A DNA stretch of 64,000 bases, from assembly GCA_013306675.1 (NCBI GenBank), contig JABLUY010000018.1, positions 124,001-188,000 of the forward strand, in the 5' to 3' direction. The first letter of the stretch is position 1; each line of letters starts with the position of its first letter. This document shows, one piece after another, positions 52,911 through 61,900 of this stretch. The notes under the pieces were generated by a model. It was not told the DNA's origin, did no database searches, and worked only from the letters and a program-made list of their open reading frames with translations. The stretch comes from Thraustochytrium sp. TN22. Lineage: Eukaryota > Sar > Bigyra > Thraustochytrida > Thraustochytriidae. The position numbers and the translations under genes were made by a program.

Positions 52911-55900
52911 TTATACAGCGCTCACTTGGGCGCCGGCTTGGGGCGTAGCGCGAAGATCTTCGTTGAACCCGCAGGACTTGGCTTTGTCAGCCGTGACCTG
53001 CGGGGCGCAAGCGCGAGGGCGGATCGTGGTGCAGGGAGGGACGCGGCCGTTGCAGAGACATACGGCGCCTGGCTGTAACAGAGCGTGCGCGCCAAGACGC
53101 GAGGGACCGAGCTCAAAGATGCCCGCCGCGAATTGGTGCGCCTCGAAAAAAGCGCCGTCGACAATGGCGCCGTCGTCGGCTGTGAGCAGCTGGTGGTCTC
53201 GGACGAGACTGGAGTTGAAGATTACATCGCGCCCGACACGGGCGCCCATGAAGCGCGCGTGGATGGTGTAAAACGGTGTGGCATGAAGCACTGGCAAGAG
53301 GAGAATCTCGAAGAATGCCGAGATGTCCTGGTATGTGCAGTAGAGTGCGACGCCCGTCGGTGGGACAGTCAGCTCGCGTGAGTGGCCCAGCACGGCTAGG
53401 CCCAATATGCGCTGCACCAGCATGAAACCTAGCATGGCGAGACAGAGACTCATTGCGAGGAGCATCAGGGCCGCCTCGCGCTGCATGCTATCGTGGAAGA
53501 GCACATACGCGGCGAACTCGTACGCCGGAATGAGTGAGGCGACCATGAGGACGAGCAGCGCAGCGCGCGCGGCGAGCGCCAGCGCTTCCTCAGCTGCGCT
53601 CCACGGTTGCAAACGTGGTGCTACATCACTCGAAGCGAGCAAAAAGGTGGCGCCCCGGAACTTGCGGTGGCCAGACGGCAGTACTTCGCCGGCCTCAAGC
53701 GAGCTGAGCATCCCGAGACTTGAGCCTGGCTGCATAGCGCTCCCAGGCCCCATCGCCGAAAACAAGCCGACCTCGCAACCATCGCCGATGCATATCGGCT
53801 CGAGGCGGCCCTCGGCCTCGGTCTCTGCGAAGACCACGCTCGCCATCGACCCATCGCCGATGCGCACCAAGTCGGCGATCGAGGGTGACACACAGGCAAC
53901 AGTTGTGAAGAAGCTTCCGCGACCGACAGCAGCACCCAAGGCTCGCAAATACAGAGTCACGGTGCGCGTCTCATCGAGCCAGTAGATCCACGTGAAGTAC
54001 ACCAGTCGATAGACGTAGTCCGCGGTCCAGTGCCGCAGCGTGCGCGCTGTACTGGACGGTGCAGGGCCCGAGCGCAGACGGCCGACGAGGCCCCACTTGA
54101 CAACGATCGCCACGAAGGACATGACACAGGCTGTCACGAAAAAGGATGACGACCAGAACACCAGCTCCGCATAGCGGAAATTGGCCGGGTAGCCACAGGC
54201 GTCCCAAATGAGCAAGTTGACGACGCCGGCTGCAAAGTATGCTTGCAGGACAACGCACATGATGAGGAGCTTGGCAACCAGGTCCGCGAATGCGCCGAAA
54301 GCGCCTGCTGCCGCAACGGCGCCCATCCCGGTGGTAGTTTTCGCAGTCGGGACGTCCTCGCCCTCGCCGGCCACCCGTAGCGGCTCGAGCTGCGCGCCAG
54401 GCGCTAAGGAGGCACCTGGCATGACAACGGCGCCCGCGCGGACCAGAGCACGGACTCCCAAGCTCACGGTGCGGAAACGAACGGTACGCTCACTGGGGTC
54501 GAAGGCACGGCAGACTATGATCCCTTTGACCACCGCGCCCTCGTCGATGCGAACGAGGTCCAGGTCGCGCAGCAGGTCCTTGAGCTTGGCCGAAAGCGCG
54601 ATGCGGCCGCCCAGAAGCATGTAAAATACGTTGAGGAGCGGCGTGTCGACCAACCAGCGCCCCACACTCGTCTCCCACATGTGCAAAAGGCGATCGACGA
54701 GCCACCATCGCAAGTACGGCAGCGAGTTGATCTCCACCTCGCGCGGCGTCCAGCGGCCAAGTACGACCCACTTGGTCACGACCACGAGCACCGAGAAGGC
54801 CAGCATCCACATTGGAATCACGAAGGGCATGAGCACGCCGAACATGGCAACGGAGTCGGTGACACGGTACCAAGCCCAAGGCTGGCCCAAGTCGCTTTCG
54901 AAGCGGACCCAATAGCCATAGTGGTAGGCCGGGATGATTGCGGCGGCCATCTCGAAAAAGATGAGCCACACGCCGAGAAATTGCAGCATGCAAGCCACCT
55001 CCCAGGGAAGCGCCGTGCCGCGCGGGTGGCGCAAGTCCTCCAGGCGTGCTGCGTCGGAGCGCTTGGCTTCCACCACGGCCGCCAAAGCACGCACTGTGCG
55101 ATGCTGGGCAATGACGTCCGGGTCCAAACAGCTGGCGTCCGCTACGACACCGTCGGAGGTGACGCAACGTTCCACGTGGCCGGCGATCTCCACCATGGCC
55201 ATGGAGCTCATGCCAATCGCGAAGAGGTCGTCGTCTGGACCGAGGGTGGCGGCGCCGATGCTGCGTCGAGCGCTCCGCAGTAGCCAGCCCAGGCGCTGCT
55301 CGGGCGTGTTCCCGATACTTGCGTCACTTGTCGCCTCCCGCGGCCCGAGATCGGTCCATGTGGCGGGCCGCACAAGAGCGTCCACGAGTGGCTCATCGAG
55401 GGGACTCCGGAGTACCTTGTCGCAGCGCGCAACGATTGAATTCTCGTGCGCAGCAATCTCGACGTCCTGGCAAGAGGCTGCGAGGTTGCGTGCAATATCC
55501 TCGGCACCCGGCACGCCGAGCTGCTCTGCAATACGCAAGCAATTGGCCTGGACCACGGCGCCGTCGAGAGAGACGTCATTCAGGCGCAAATGCTCAAAGA
55601 CATGACTCGTGTCCATGCCGAGGAGAAGGAGGAGGCCTGCCATGCGCCGGAACGCAAAGTCAGCGATGCTCTGTGCCGTGGCGACGCCCGGTGCGAACAG
55701 GATGGCCTGGTATGGGCGGTCGAAGGTAGGATCGCGATTGGGCCGGTGCGCCTCGACGAAGCCTACGTTCCAGATGAGGAACGCTTGCACAAAGGTTACC
55801 GCGTCGGTCTTGACGGTCGCGCGGCCCGCGCAGACCTCGCTTAGCGCAACGCTGAGCATCGCTGACGGCGTGGGCTGCGCAGACTCGCCCGCGTCGAAGA

Positions 55901-58202
55901 TCTCTGCCGCGGCGGCCACCAAGATGCTGAGGCCCAGGTTGTATGGGTCAGTCGGTGGCAAGCTCGTTCCAGGCTCGAGTCCCGCGAGCGTCGCGCGCCC
56001 GGCCCCGACAAGCAGACCCTTTTGAACGACCGTGAACCACGACTCCGCCTCAGACCCTGCGTAGCGCTGACGGACCCTCTCCAGCAGCGGTGGCATGGCG
56101 GCCGCGTGGACACAAGGGTCCTTGAGGCGCTCCACGAATGCGTCCACGAGCAGCAAGAAGCTCAGCGGCCCGCAGAGGTGCTCCCGTGGTGGCGGGGAGC
56201 CCGGGTGCTTCAGCTGCTTCTGCAGCACGTTCGCGACAAAGGTCGCAAGCATGCTGTGCGCATCCAGCATGGCGCGTAGCGTTTCCACAAAGGGCGTAAG
56301 GCTCACCGGTCGCTCCAGGTAGCTTGCCAGGAGCTCCGCGCCGGGCATCGTGGGGTCAAGGTGGAGCTCGGCCATGAGCTGCTTCATCTGCGCGGGGTCC
56401 GTGTACAGGTCCAGCGCACTGACTGCATCCATGAGCTGCCACAACGGCACCAAGTCGATCGTCTCGACGTTTGCAGGCGCGGCGTCTTTACCCCCGCTCT
56501 GAGCCACGACGGCGAGATGTCCAAGCGCAAAGGCATCACGTGTCGCGCGGCGACGGATTTTGCCGCTCGTCGTCTTGGGCACGGTGCGCGGTTTGATGAG
56601 CACGACGGCGAGCGGCGAGAACCCGTGGTTCAGCGTCACGGCGGCACGCACGGTGTCGGCGAGCTTTCCCGCGTTCTTGACTTTGGCGTCGCGCACCTCG
56701 GCGACCACCGCGACATCCTCTGAATTCTCCAGGCAAAAGGCCGCGCAGCAGCCAGGTCGAATGTCGCCGCTGCACGCGTCCACGGTAAGTTCGACGTCCT
56801 GCGGGAAGATATTGCGCCCGCGCACGATCAGCATGTCCTTGATACGCCCGCAGATGAAGACCTCGCCCTCATGAAAGAAGCCCATGTCGCCAGTGCGCAG
56901 GTACGTGTTGCCGTCCGGCTCGGCGAGCTGCGCATTGAGCTGATCCGCCGAAAGGTCTGGCCGTCCCAAGTAGGTGCTCACCTTGGACGGCCCGGTGATC
57001 CAGATCTCGCCCGCGTGCTCCGGAGGCAGTGGCACGCGTTTGTCGGGGTGGACGATGAGCACGGTCGTGCCAGGCGCCGGCTTCCCGTTGCCGACGAGTA
57101 CTTGGCCCTGCTCGCCCGGCCCGGCAACCTCAATCTTTGTGCCAGCCGCGCGGCCATAGCCAGTGTGCAGTCGCACAAGCCCGTGCGGGTGCGCGGGCTG
57201 GTGCATGGAGACCATGAGGACGTTCTCGGCGATGCCATAGACCGGGTTCACGAAGTGTGGGCGGATTCCTTGCTCCTTGAAGGCCTCTGCAAATGCGTGG
57301 ATCGTCTCAAGGCGGACCGGCTCGGCGCCATTGAGCCAACGTGTGCAGCAGCTGAGGTCCAGGCCGGCGCGCTCGCTCGGCTGCGTCTTGCGCACCACGA
57401 GCTCAAAGGCGAAGTTGGGCGCGCACGTGATCTCTGCGCGGTACTGAGAGATGGCCTGCAGCCACAGCGCCGGCCTGCGCAGGAAGGAAACTGGCGACAT
57501 GAGCACCGTGAAGCCGCCCACGTAGACGTTGCTGAGAATGCAGCCGATGAGGCCCATGTCATGATAAAAGGGCACCCAGGTGAGCCCGATGGATGACTCG
57601 GTCCAGCCGATGGCCTGGCGGATGCTCTCCAGGTTGGCATTAACGTTGCCGTGCGTGACGCAGACGCCCTTGGGGTCGCCTGTGCTGCCGCTGGAGAACT
57701 GCACAAAGGCGAGATCAGAAGACGCCGCAGGCCGCGGCGCCGCGAAGGCACGCGCGGGTTTCGCCTTGCGAACGTCGTGCCACCTGAGGCCCGCTGGGAA
57801 CTTGCTTGCGCCGATCACGATGCGTCTGACGCGCAAAAAGGTGGTGTGCGAGAGCACGTGCGTAAGCCGCGTCAGCTCCACGGCCTTGGATAGCTTTGCG
57901 AGCCCCGGCTTGGGGTTGTTCGGGTCCGGAGGGTAGACTGGAACAGCAACGAAGCCGCCCAGTAGGCACGCTAGCATGGCAACGATAAAGTCCATGCCCG
58001 GGAAGAAGACGAGCAGCACCATGTCGCCCCGATGCAGCCCCCATGCATGCTGCATCTTGTGAGCCACGCCGAGGGCGGCGGCAGCGAGCTCCCCTCGCGC
58101 CAGCGTCGCGACCTCCCGTCCTTTGTCATCGAGCCACACGAACGACCTCCGCTCCGGCTGCTCGCTGGCCAGGCGCACGATCTCAGTGCAGATGGTGGCC
58201 AT
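52911..58202 (-). CDS. fatty acyl-AMP ligase / acyl carrier / membrane beta-helix transferase fusion, copy 1
   Basis: A 1763-residue single-exon protein. Residues 1-600 are a fatty acyl-AMP ligase: SSGSTGDPKG (170-179), YHDMGL (213-218), GDMGFFHEGEVFICGRIKD, RGRNIFPQDVE and the catalytic Lys in KTTSGKIRRR. YPPDPNN and the YHDMG context are FAAL rather than acyl-CoA ligase marks. About 620-985 is a helical region I cannot assign. An acyl carrier domain follows, DDDLFAIGMSSMAMVEI, with Ser1000 as the likely phosphopantetheine site. Residues about 1060-1763 alternate membrane spans with three left-handed beta-helix segments (for example VRAGAVVMPGASLAPGA; GDGSMASVV; LGAHALLQPGAVCL), matching the terminal domain of some bacterial peptide synthetases, including poly-lysine synthetase. 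Likely role: activate a fatty acid, carry it in cis and transfer it at a membrane; acceptor unknown. Confidence 0.9.
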   Translation of the reverse strand: MATICTEIVRLASEQPERRSFVWLDDKGREVATLARGELAAAALGVAHKMQHAWGLHRGDMVLLVFFPGMDFIVAMLACLLGGFVAVPVYPPDPNNPKPGLAKLSKAVELTRLTHVLSHTTFLRVRRIVIGASKFPAGLRWHDVRKAKPARAFAAPRPAASSDLAFVQFSSGSTGDPKGVCVTHGNVNANLESIRQAIGWTESSIGLTWVPFYHDMGLIGCILSNVYVGGFTVLMSPVSFLRRPALWLQAISQYRAEITCAPNFAFELVVRKTQPSERAGLDLSCCTRWLNGAEPVRLETIHAFAEAFKEQGIRPHFVNPVYGIAENVLMVSMHQPAHPHGLVRLHTGYGRAAGTKIEVAGPGEQGQVLVGNGKPAPGTTVLIVHPDKRVPLPPEHAGEIWITGPSKVSTYLGRPDLSADQLNAQLAEPDGNTYLRTGDMGFFHEGEVFICGRIKDMLIVRGRNIFPQDVELTVDACSGDIRPGCCAAFCLENSEDVAVVAEVRDAKVKNAGKLADTVRAAVTLNHGFSPLAVVLIKPRTVPKTTSGKIRRRATRDAFALGHLAVVAQSGGKDAAPANVETIDLVPLWQLMDAVSALDLYTDPAQMKQLMAELHLDPTMPGAELLASYLERPVSLTPFVETLRAMLDAHSMLATFVANVLQKQLKHPGSPPPREHLCGPLSFLLLVDAFVERLKDPCVHAAAMPPLLERVRQRYAGSEAESWFTVVQKGLLVGAGRATLAGLEPGTSLPPTDPYNLGLSILVAAAAEIFDAGESAQPTPSAMLSVALSEVCAGRATVKTDAVTFVQAFLIWNVGFVEAHRPNRDPTFDRPYQAILFAPGVATAQSIADFAFRRMAGLLLLLGMDTSHVFEHLRLNDVSLDGAVVQANCLRIAEQLGVPGAEDIARNLAASCQDVEIAAHENSIVARCDKVLRSPLDEPLVDALVRPATWTDLGPREATSDASIGNTPEQRLGWLLRSARRSIGAATLGPDDDLFAIGMSSMAMVEIAGHVERCVTSDGVVADASCLDPDVIAQHRTVRALAAVVEAKRSDAARLEDLRHPRGTALPWEVACMLQFLGVWLIFFEMAAAIIPAYHYGYWVRFESDLGQPWAWYRVTDSVAMFGVLMPFVIPMWMLAFSVLVVVTKWVVLGRWTPREVEINSLPYLRWWLVDRLLHMWETSVGRWLVDTPLLNVFYMLLGGRIALSAKLKDLLRDLDLVRIDEGAVVKGIIVCRAFDPSERTVRFRTVSLGVRALVRAGAVVMPGASLAPGAQLEPLRVAGEGEDVPTAKTTTGMGAVAAAGAFGAFADLVAKLLIMCVVLQAYFAAGVVNLLIWDACGYPANFRYAELVFWSSSFFVTACVMSFVAIVVKWGLVGRLRSGPAPSSTARTLRHWTADYVYRLVYFTWIYWLDETRTVTLYLRALGAAVGRGSFFTTVACVSPSIADLVRIGDGSMASVVFAETEAEGRLEPICIGDGCEVGLFSAMGPGSAMQPGSSLGMLSSLEAGEVLPSGHRKFRGATFLLASSDVAPRLQPWSAAEEALALAARAALLVLMVASLIPAYEFAAYVLFHDSMQREAALMLLAMSLCLAMLGFMLVQRILGLAVLGHSRELTVPPTGVALYCTYQDISAFFEILLLPVLHATPFYTIHARFMGARVGRDVIFNSSLVRDHQLLTADDGAIVDGAFFEAHQFAAGIFELGPSRLGAHALLQPGAVCLCNGRVPPCTTIRPRACAPQVTADKAKSCGFNEDLRATPQAGAQVSAV

Positions 58203-58991
58203 GCTTATTTTTAGTCCCGAAGGACGAAGCCTCTGAGGTTTCTGATTTGTTGCTTGCAGCGCGTTGTTGCTCGCAGACTGGGGTTTGCTGACTGCCCGCT
58301 CCACGCTCGTCAAGAGCCGAAGGGCGGCGCCGAAGGGGGGTTCCTCCCCTTGAGGCAATGCAGACGAACACCAACACACCTCGCACCCGGGAGCTTTTGC
58401 AGCCGTCGGCACCACTCATCTCGCGTATTCGGGCCGGCCCCGCCGGCTCCGGCTGCACTCCGGCTTACAAAAGACTCGGACCGGGCCAGCGCGGGTGTGA
58501 AAGCAACGGCGAGTACCCCCTGGATTTATCCTCGCGCCGGGCTGACAGCAATTCTTCGTCAACCCAGTGCCCCCGAACCCTCGGGTAAAGTCTGGGTACT
58601 GCGGTCAGGCTCTCCTTCTCTTTTCCTTCATGTTCGCGTCGAATGTCGCTTCAAGTTGCCTGGCTGCGGCAGGTCCGACGTCATAGTCCGTCACGCGAGG
58701 GGTACCGGTTCCAAATTAACGTTAGTTACTCGCGATTACAAAGGTCGCAATGAGCCCTCCGACGCGGCGACGCAGAGTGTTTGCGGCGCGAGCGCCCACT
58801 GAGGCACTGGCACGCTGCCGCCCGTGCCAACGCCAACGCCGTCACGGTGGCGGAGGCCGAGCGAGGCCGCCGAGGCGCCAGCAGGCGCCAGCAGCGATGG
58901 CGACTCGGAGCCCCGGCAGCGCTCAGCGGCCACTGGAGTGTCCACTGCCACTGTCGATTGCTGTGACTGCTGGCTTCTTGCAACAAACGAG
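58203..58991. other. spacer between the two FAAL genes
   Basis: A 789-bp spacer containing the promoter of copy 1 and the 3' UTR of copy 2. No gene or strong repeat is recognised. Confidence 0.5.
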
Positions 58992-61900
58992 TTATGCCTC
59001 AGAAGGTACGGGTGCGGCCACGCCGTCGTCTGGGTCGTCCTTCTCGGCCGCCAGCTCGGTGTCCGTGACGCGCTGCTGAGCAAACGCGCGCGAATGGACC
59101 GTGGAGCCGGGCGCCACGTCGCTGGAGGAGAGGCAGACGGCGCCGGGGCGGAGGAGGGCGCCAGCACCAACGTAGGATGGAGCCATCTCGAAGACGCCGT
59201 TCGTGAACTGGTGCGCCATGAGTGCGGCACCAACGTCGATGATGGCCCCAGACTCCACGGTGAGAAGCTGGTGCTCGCTGATGGCGGACGTGTACAGCAG
59301 CGCGTCCATGGCCACGCGGCCACCCAAGAAGCGCGCCAGCAGGTTGTACATGGGCGTGCCATGCAGCACGGGCCGCAGGACGTTTTCGAACCAGCGCGTG
59401 TACGGCTGGTACGTGCAGTAGACGCTAAGCCAGCACGGCAGGGCGTGCAGGTCGCGCGAGGAGCCCAAGAGGGCGAGCGCGACGAGCTTGTGCGCGACGG
59501 CGAAGCCAAGCAGGGCGAGCCAGAAGCTTGTGGCCAGCAGGACAATGGCCACATTGCGATCCAGTCCGTCCACGTCGAAGAGCACGAAGTGGGCGAACTC
59601 GTAGGCGGGCGCCAGCGCGAAGACGATGAGCGCGATGATGACCAGGCGAAGCGCAAACACGAAGGCCTCGTCCGGGAGTGTCCATCCGACTGCGGAGGTC
59701 CCCGCGCCGTGCACGAGCTTGAAGGTCGCTCCACGAAACTTGCGGTGGTCTGCAGGCAGCGTCTCACCGGGCGCGAGCACCGAGAGGCTGCCCAGACTGG
59801 AACCGTCCTGCATGACCGCGCCGCTGCTCAGCACGGCGAGGAAGCCGGCCTCGCAGCTGGACCCCAGGTCAATGCGATCGCGACTGCCGGCGCTCTCTGG
59901 CTCGCAAAACACGAGGCTGAGGAACGTGTTGCCCCCCAAGCGCACCATGTCTGCGGTGGAGGGCCGCAGCCACTCTGCAAAGGACACGAAGCTTCGCCGA
60001 CCGACACTCGCGCCCATGGCACGCGCGTACCACAGCACGCTGAGTGTCTCGTCCCAGAGCTGCACCCAGGTGATCCATACGACCTTGTAAACGAAATCAG
60101 CCGCCCAGAGACCCACGCTCGTGAGCGTCGACGCAGCTGGGACCGGACCCGGCCGCAGACGGCCAACAAGGATCCATTTGAGCGCCACCGCGACGAGCGA
60201 CATGAGGAAGGATGTCACCAGGTACGAGGAGGCCCAGAAGACCAAGTCGGCGTAGCGGAAGTCTTGCGGCCAGCCGCAGGCGTCCCAGATGAGCAGGTTG
60301 ACGACGCTCGCGTTAAAGTAGCCGAGCAGGAGCGCGACCATGACGCTCCCTTTGATCACGAGGTCGACCAGCGGGCGCTGCGTTGCAGGTGCCTGAGGCG
60401 CGGTAGCGGTACCATCCGCAATGTGAGCGCCTTCGCGCACGACCTGGAGTGGATCCACGACTGCGTGATCGCCCACGACTGCGCCTGGCGAGACCACGGC
60501 GCCGGCGCCTACGCTGCTGTGTGCGCCGAGCCGCACGGCGCGGAAGCGAAGCACGCGGTCCGCGGCGTCAAAGGACCGGCAGATGACATCGCCCTTGACG
60601 TGTGCGCCAGCGCCCACGTAGACCAGATCGAGGTCGCGCAGGTGCGTCCGGAGCCGGGCGGAGAGCGCGACGCGACCGCCCATGAGCAGGTAGACCACGT
60701 TGAGGAAGGGCGTGTCGAGAATCCAGCGGCCGACCGCAGTCTCCCACATGTGCGTGAGGCGGTCGACGAGCCACCAGCGCAGGTAGGGCAACGAGTTGAT
60801 CTCCACCTCACGCGGCGTCCAGCGGCCCAGAACAGCCCACTTGGTCAGCACGAGGAGCGCCGTGAAACTGGTGATCCAGATGGGAATGACCAAGGGCATG
60901 AGCACGCCGAACATGGCGACAGAGTCGGTGACACGGTACCAGGCCCAAGGCTGGCCCAAGTCGCTTTCGAAGCGGACCCAGTAGCCATAGTGGTAGGCCG
61001 GGATGATTGCGGCGGCCATCTCGAAGAAGATGAGCCACACGCCGAGGAACTGCAGCAGGCCCGCAACGCTCGCCGGCAGGGCGGATCTCCGGTACCGGCG
61101 GAGCGCTTCGAGTTGCACGACTTCGGTGCGGTGGGCCTCCGCGGCCTCGGCGAGCTTGCGCACAGATCGGTGCGTTGCGATAAAGTCCGGCTCCATGCCC
61201 TCTTCGGCTTGGAGCAGCGTCTCCACTCGGGCGCCAACCTCCACCATCGCCAATGAGCTCATGCCAGCCTCAAAGATGTCGTCGTCCGGACCAAGCGTGG
61301 GCACCTGGAGAATGTCGCGAACATGCTGCAGGAGCCAGTCAAGGCGCTCCGCAGGCGTGTCGCCAACGCGGTCGGCGACGGGTCCAGAGCCCTTGGCCAG
61401 GTCTGTCCACGTGTGCAGGAATAGACCGGGGCGCATTGGAGCGTCCGCAGCCAGCGGCGTAGTGAGCACATGATCGCAGCGAGCGACGACCGAGGAGGCT
61501 GCGGCGCTCCTCTCCTCTGCGCCGTGGCGCTGAAGCAGATGCCTGGCGACGGCTGCGGCCTGTGGGACACCAAGCAGAGGCGTGATGCGATCTAGAGCGG
61601 CACTGGTGTCAACCAGCGGCGGGCTCGAGGCGAGTCTCGCAAACACGTGAACAGGGTCCGCGCCGCCAATGAGCAGCAGCGTGGCGACACGGTCGCGGAT
61701 GAAGATTTGGTCAGAGGACGGCTTCATGATCTCTGGAACGAAAAGGATGGCCTGCAAGGCGCGGTCAGCATGGCCGTCTTGCCTAAAGCGGAACGTCCCG
61801 GCCATGTAGGACTGCCACTTTTCGATGAAGGAAAAGTTCCACGCCACGTACGCCTGAGCGTACAGGTCGAAGGGCACATCGCGCGTGGCGCGATCCAGCG

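Noticed and set aside
58824-61256. 810-residue open frame on the + strand opposite FAAL copy 2
   Set aside because: It is antisense to well-supported beta-helix, membrane and carrier sequence, is His/Arg/Val-rich and shows no domain; it arises from high third-position GC.
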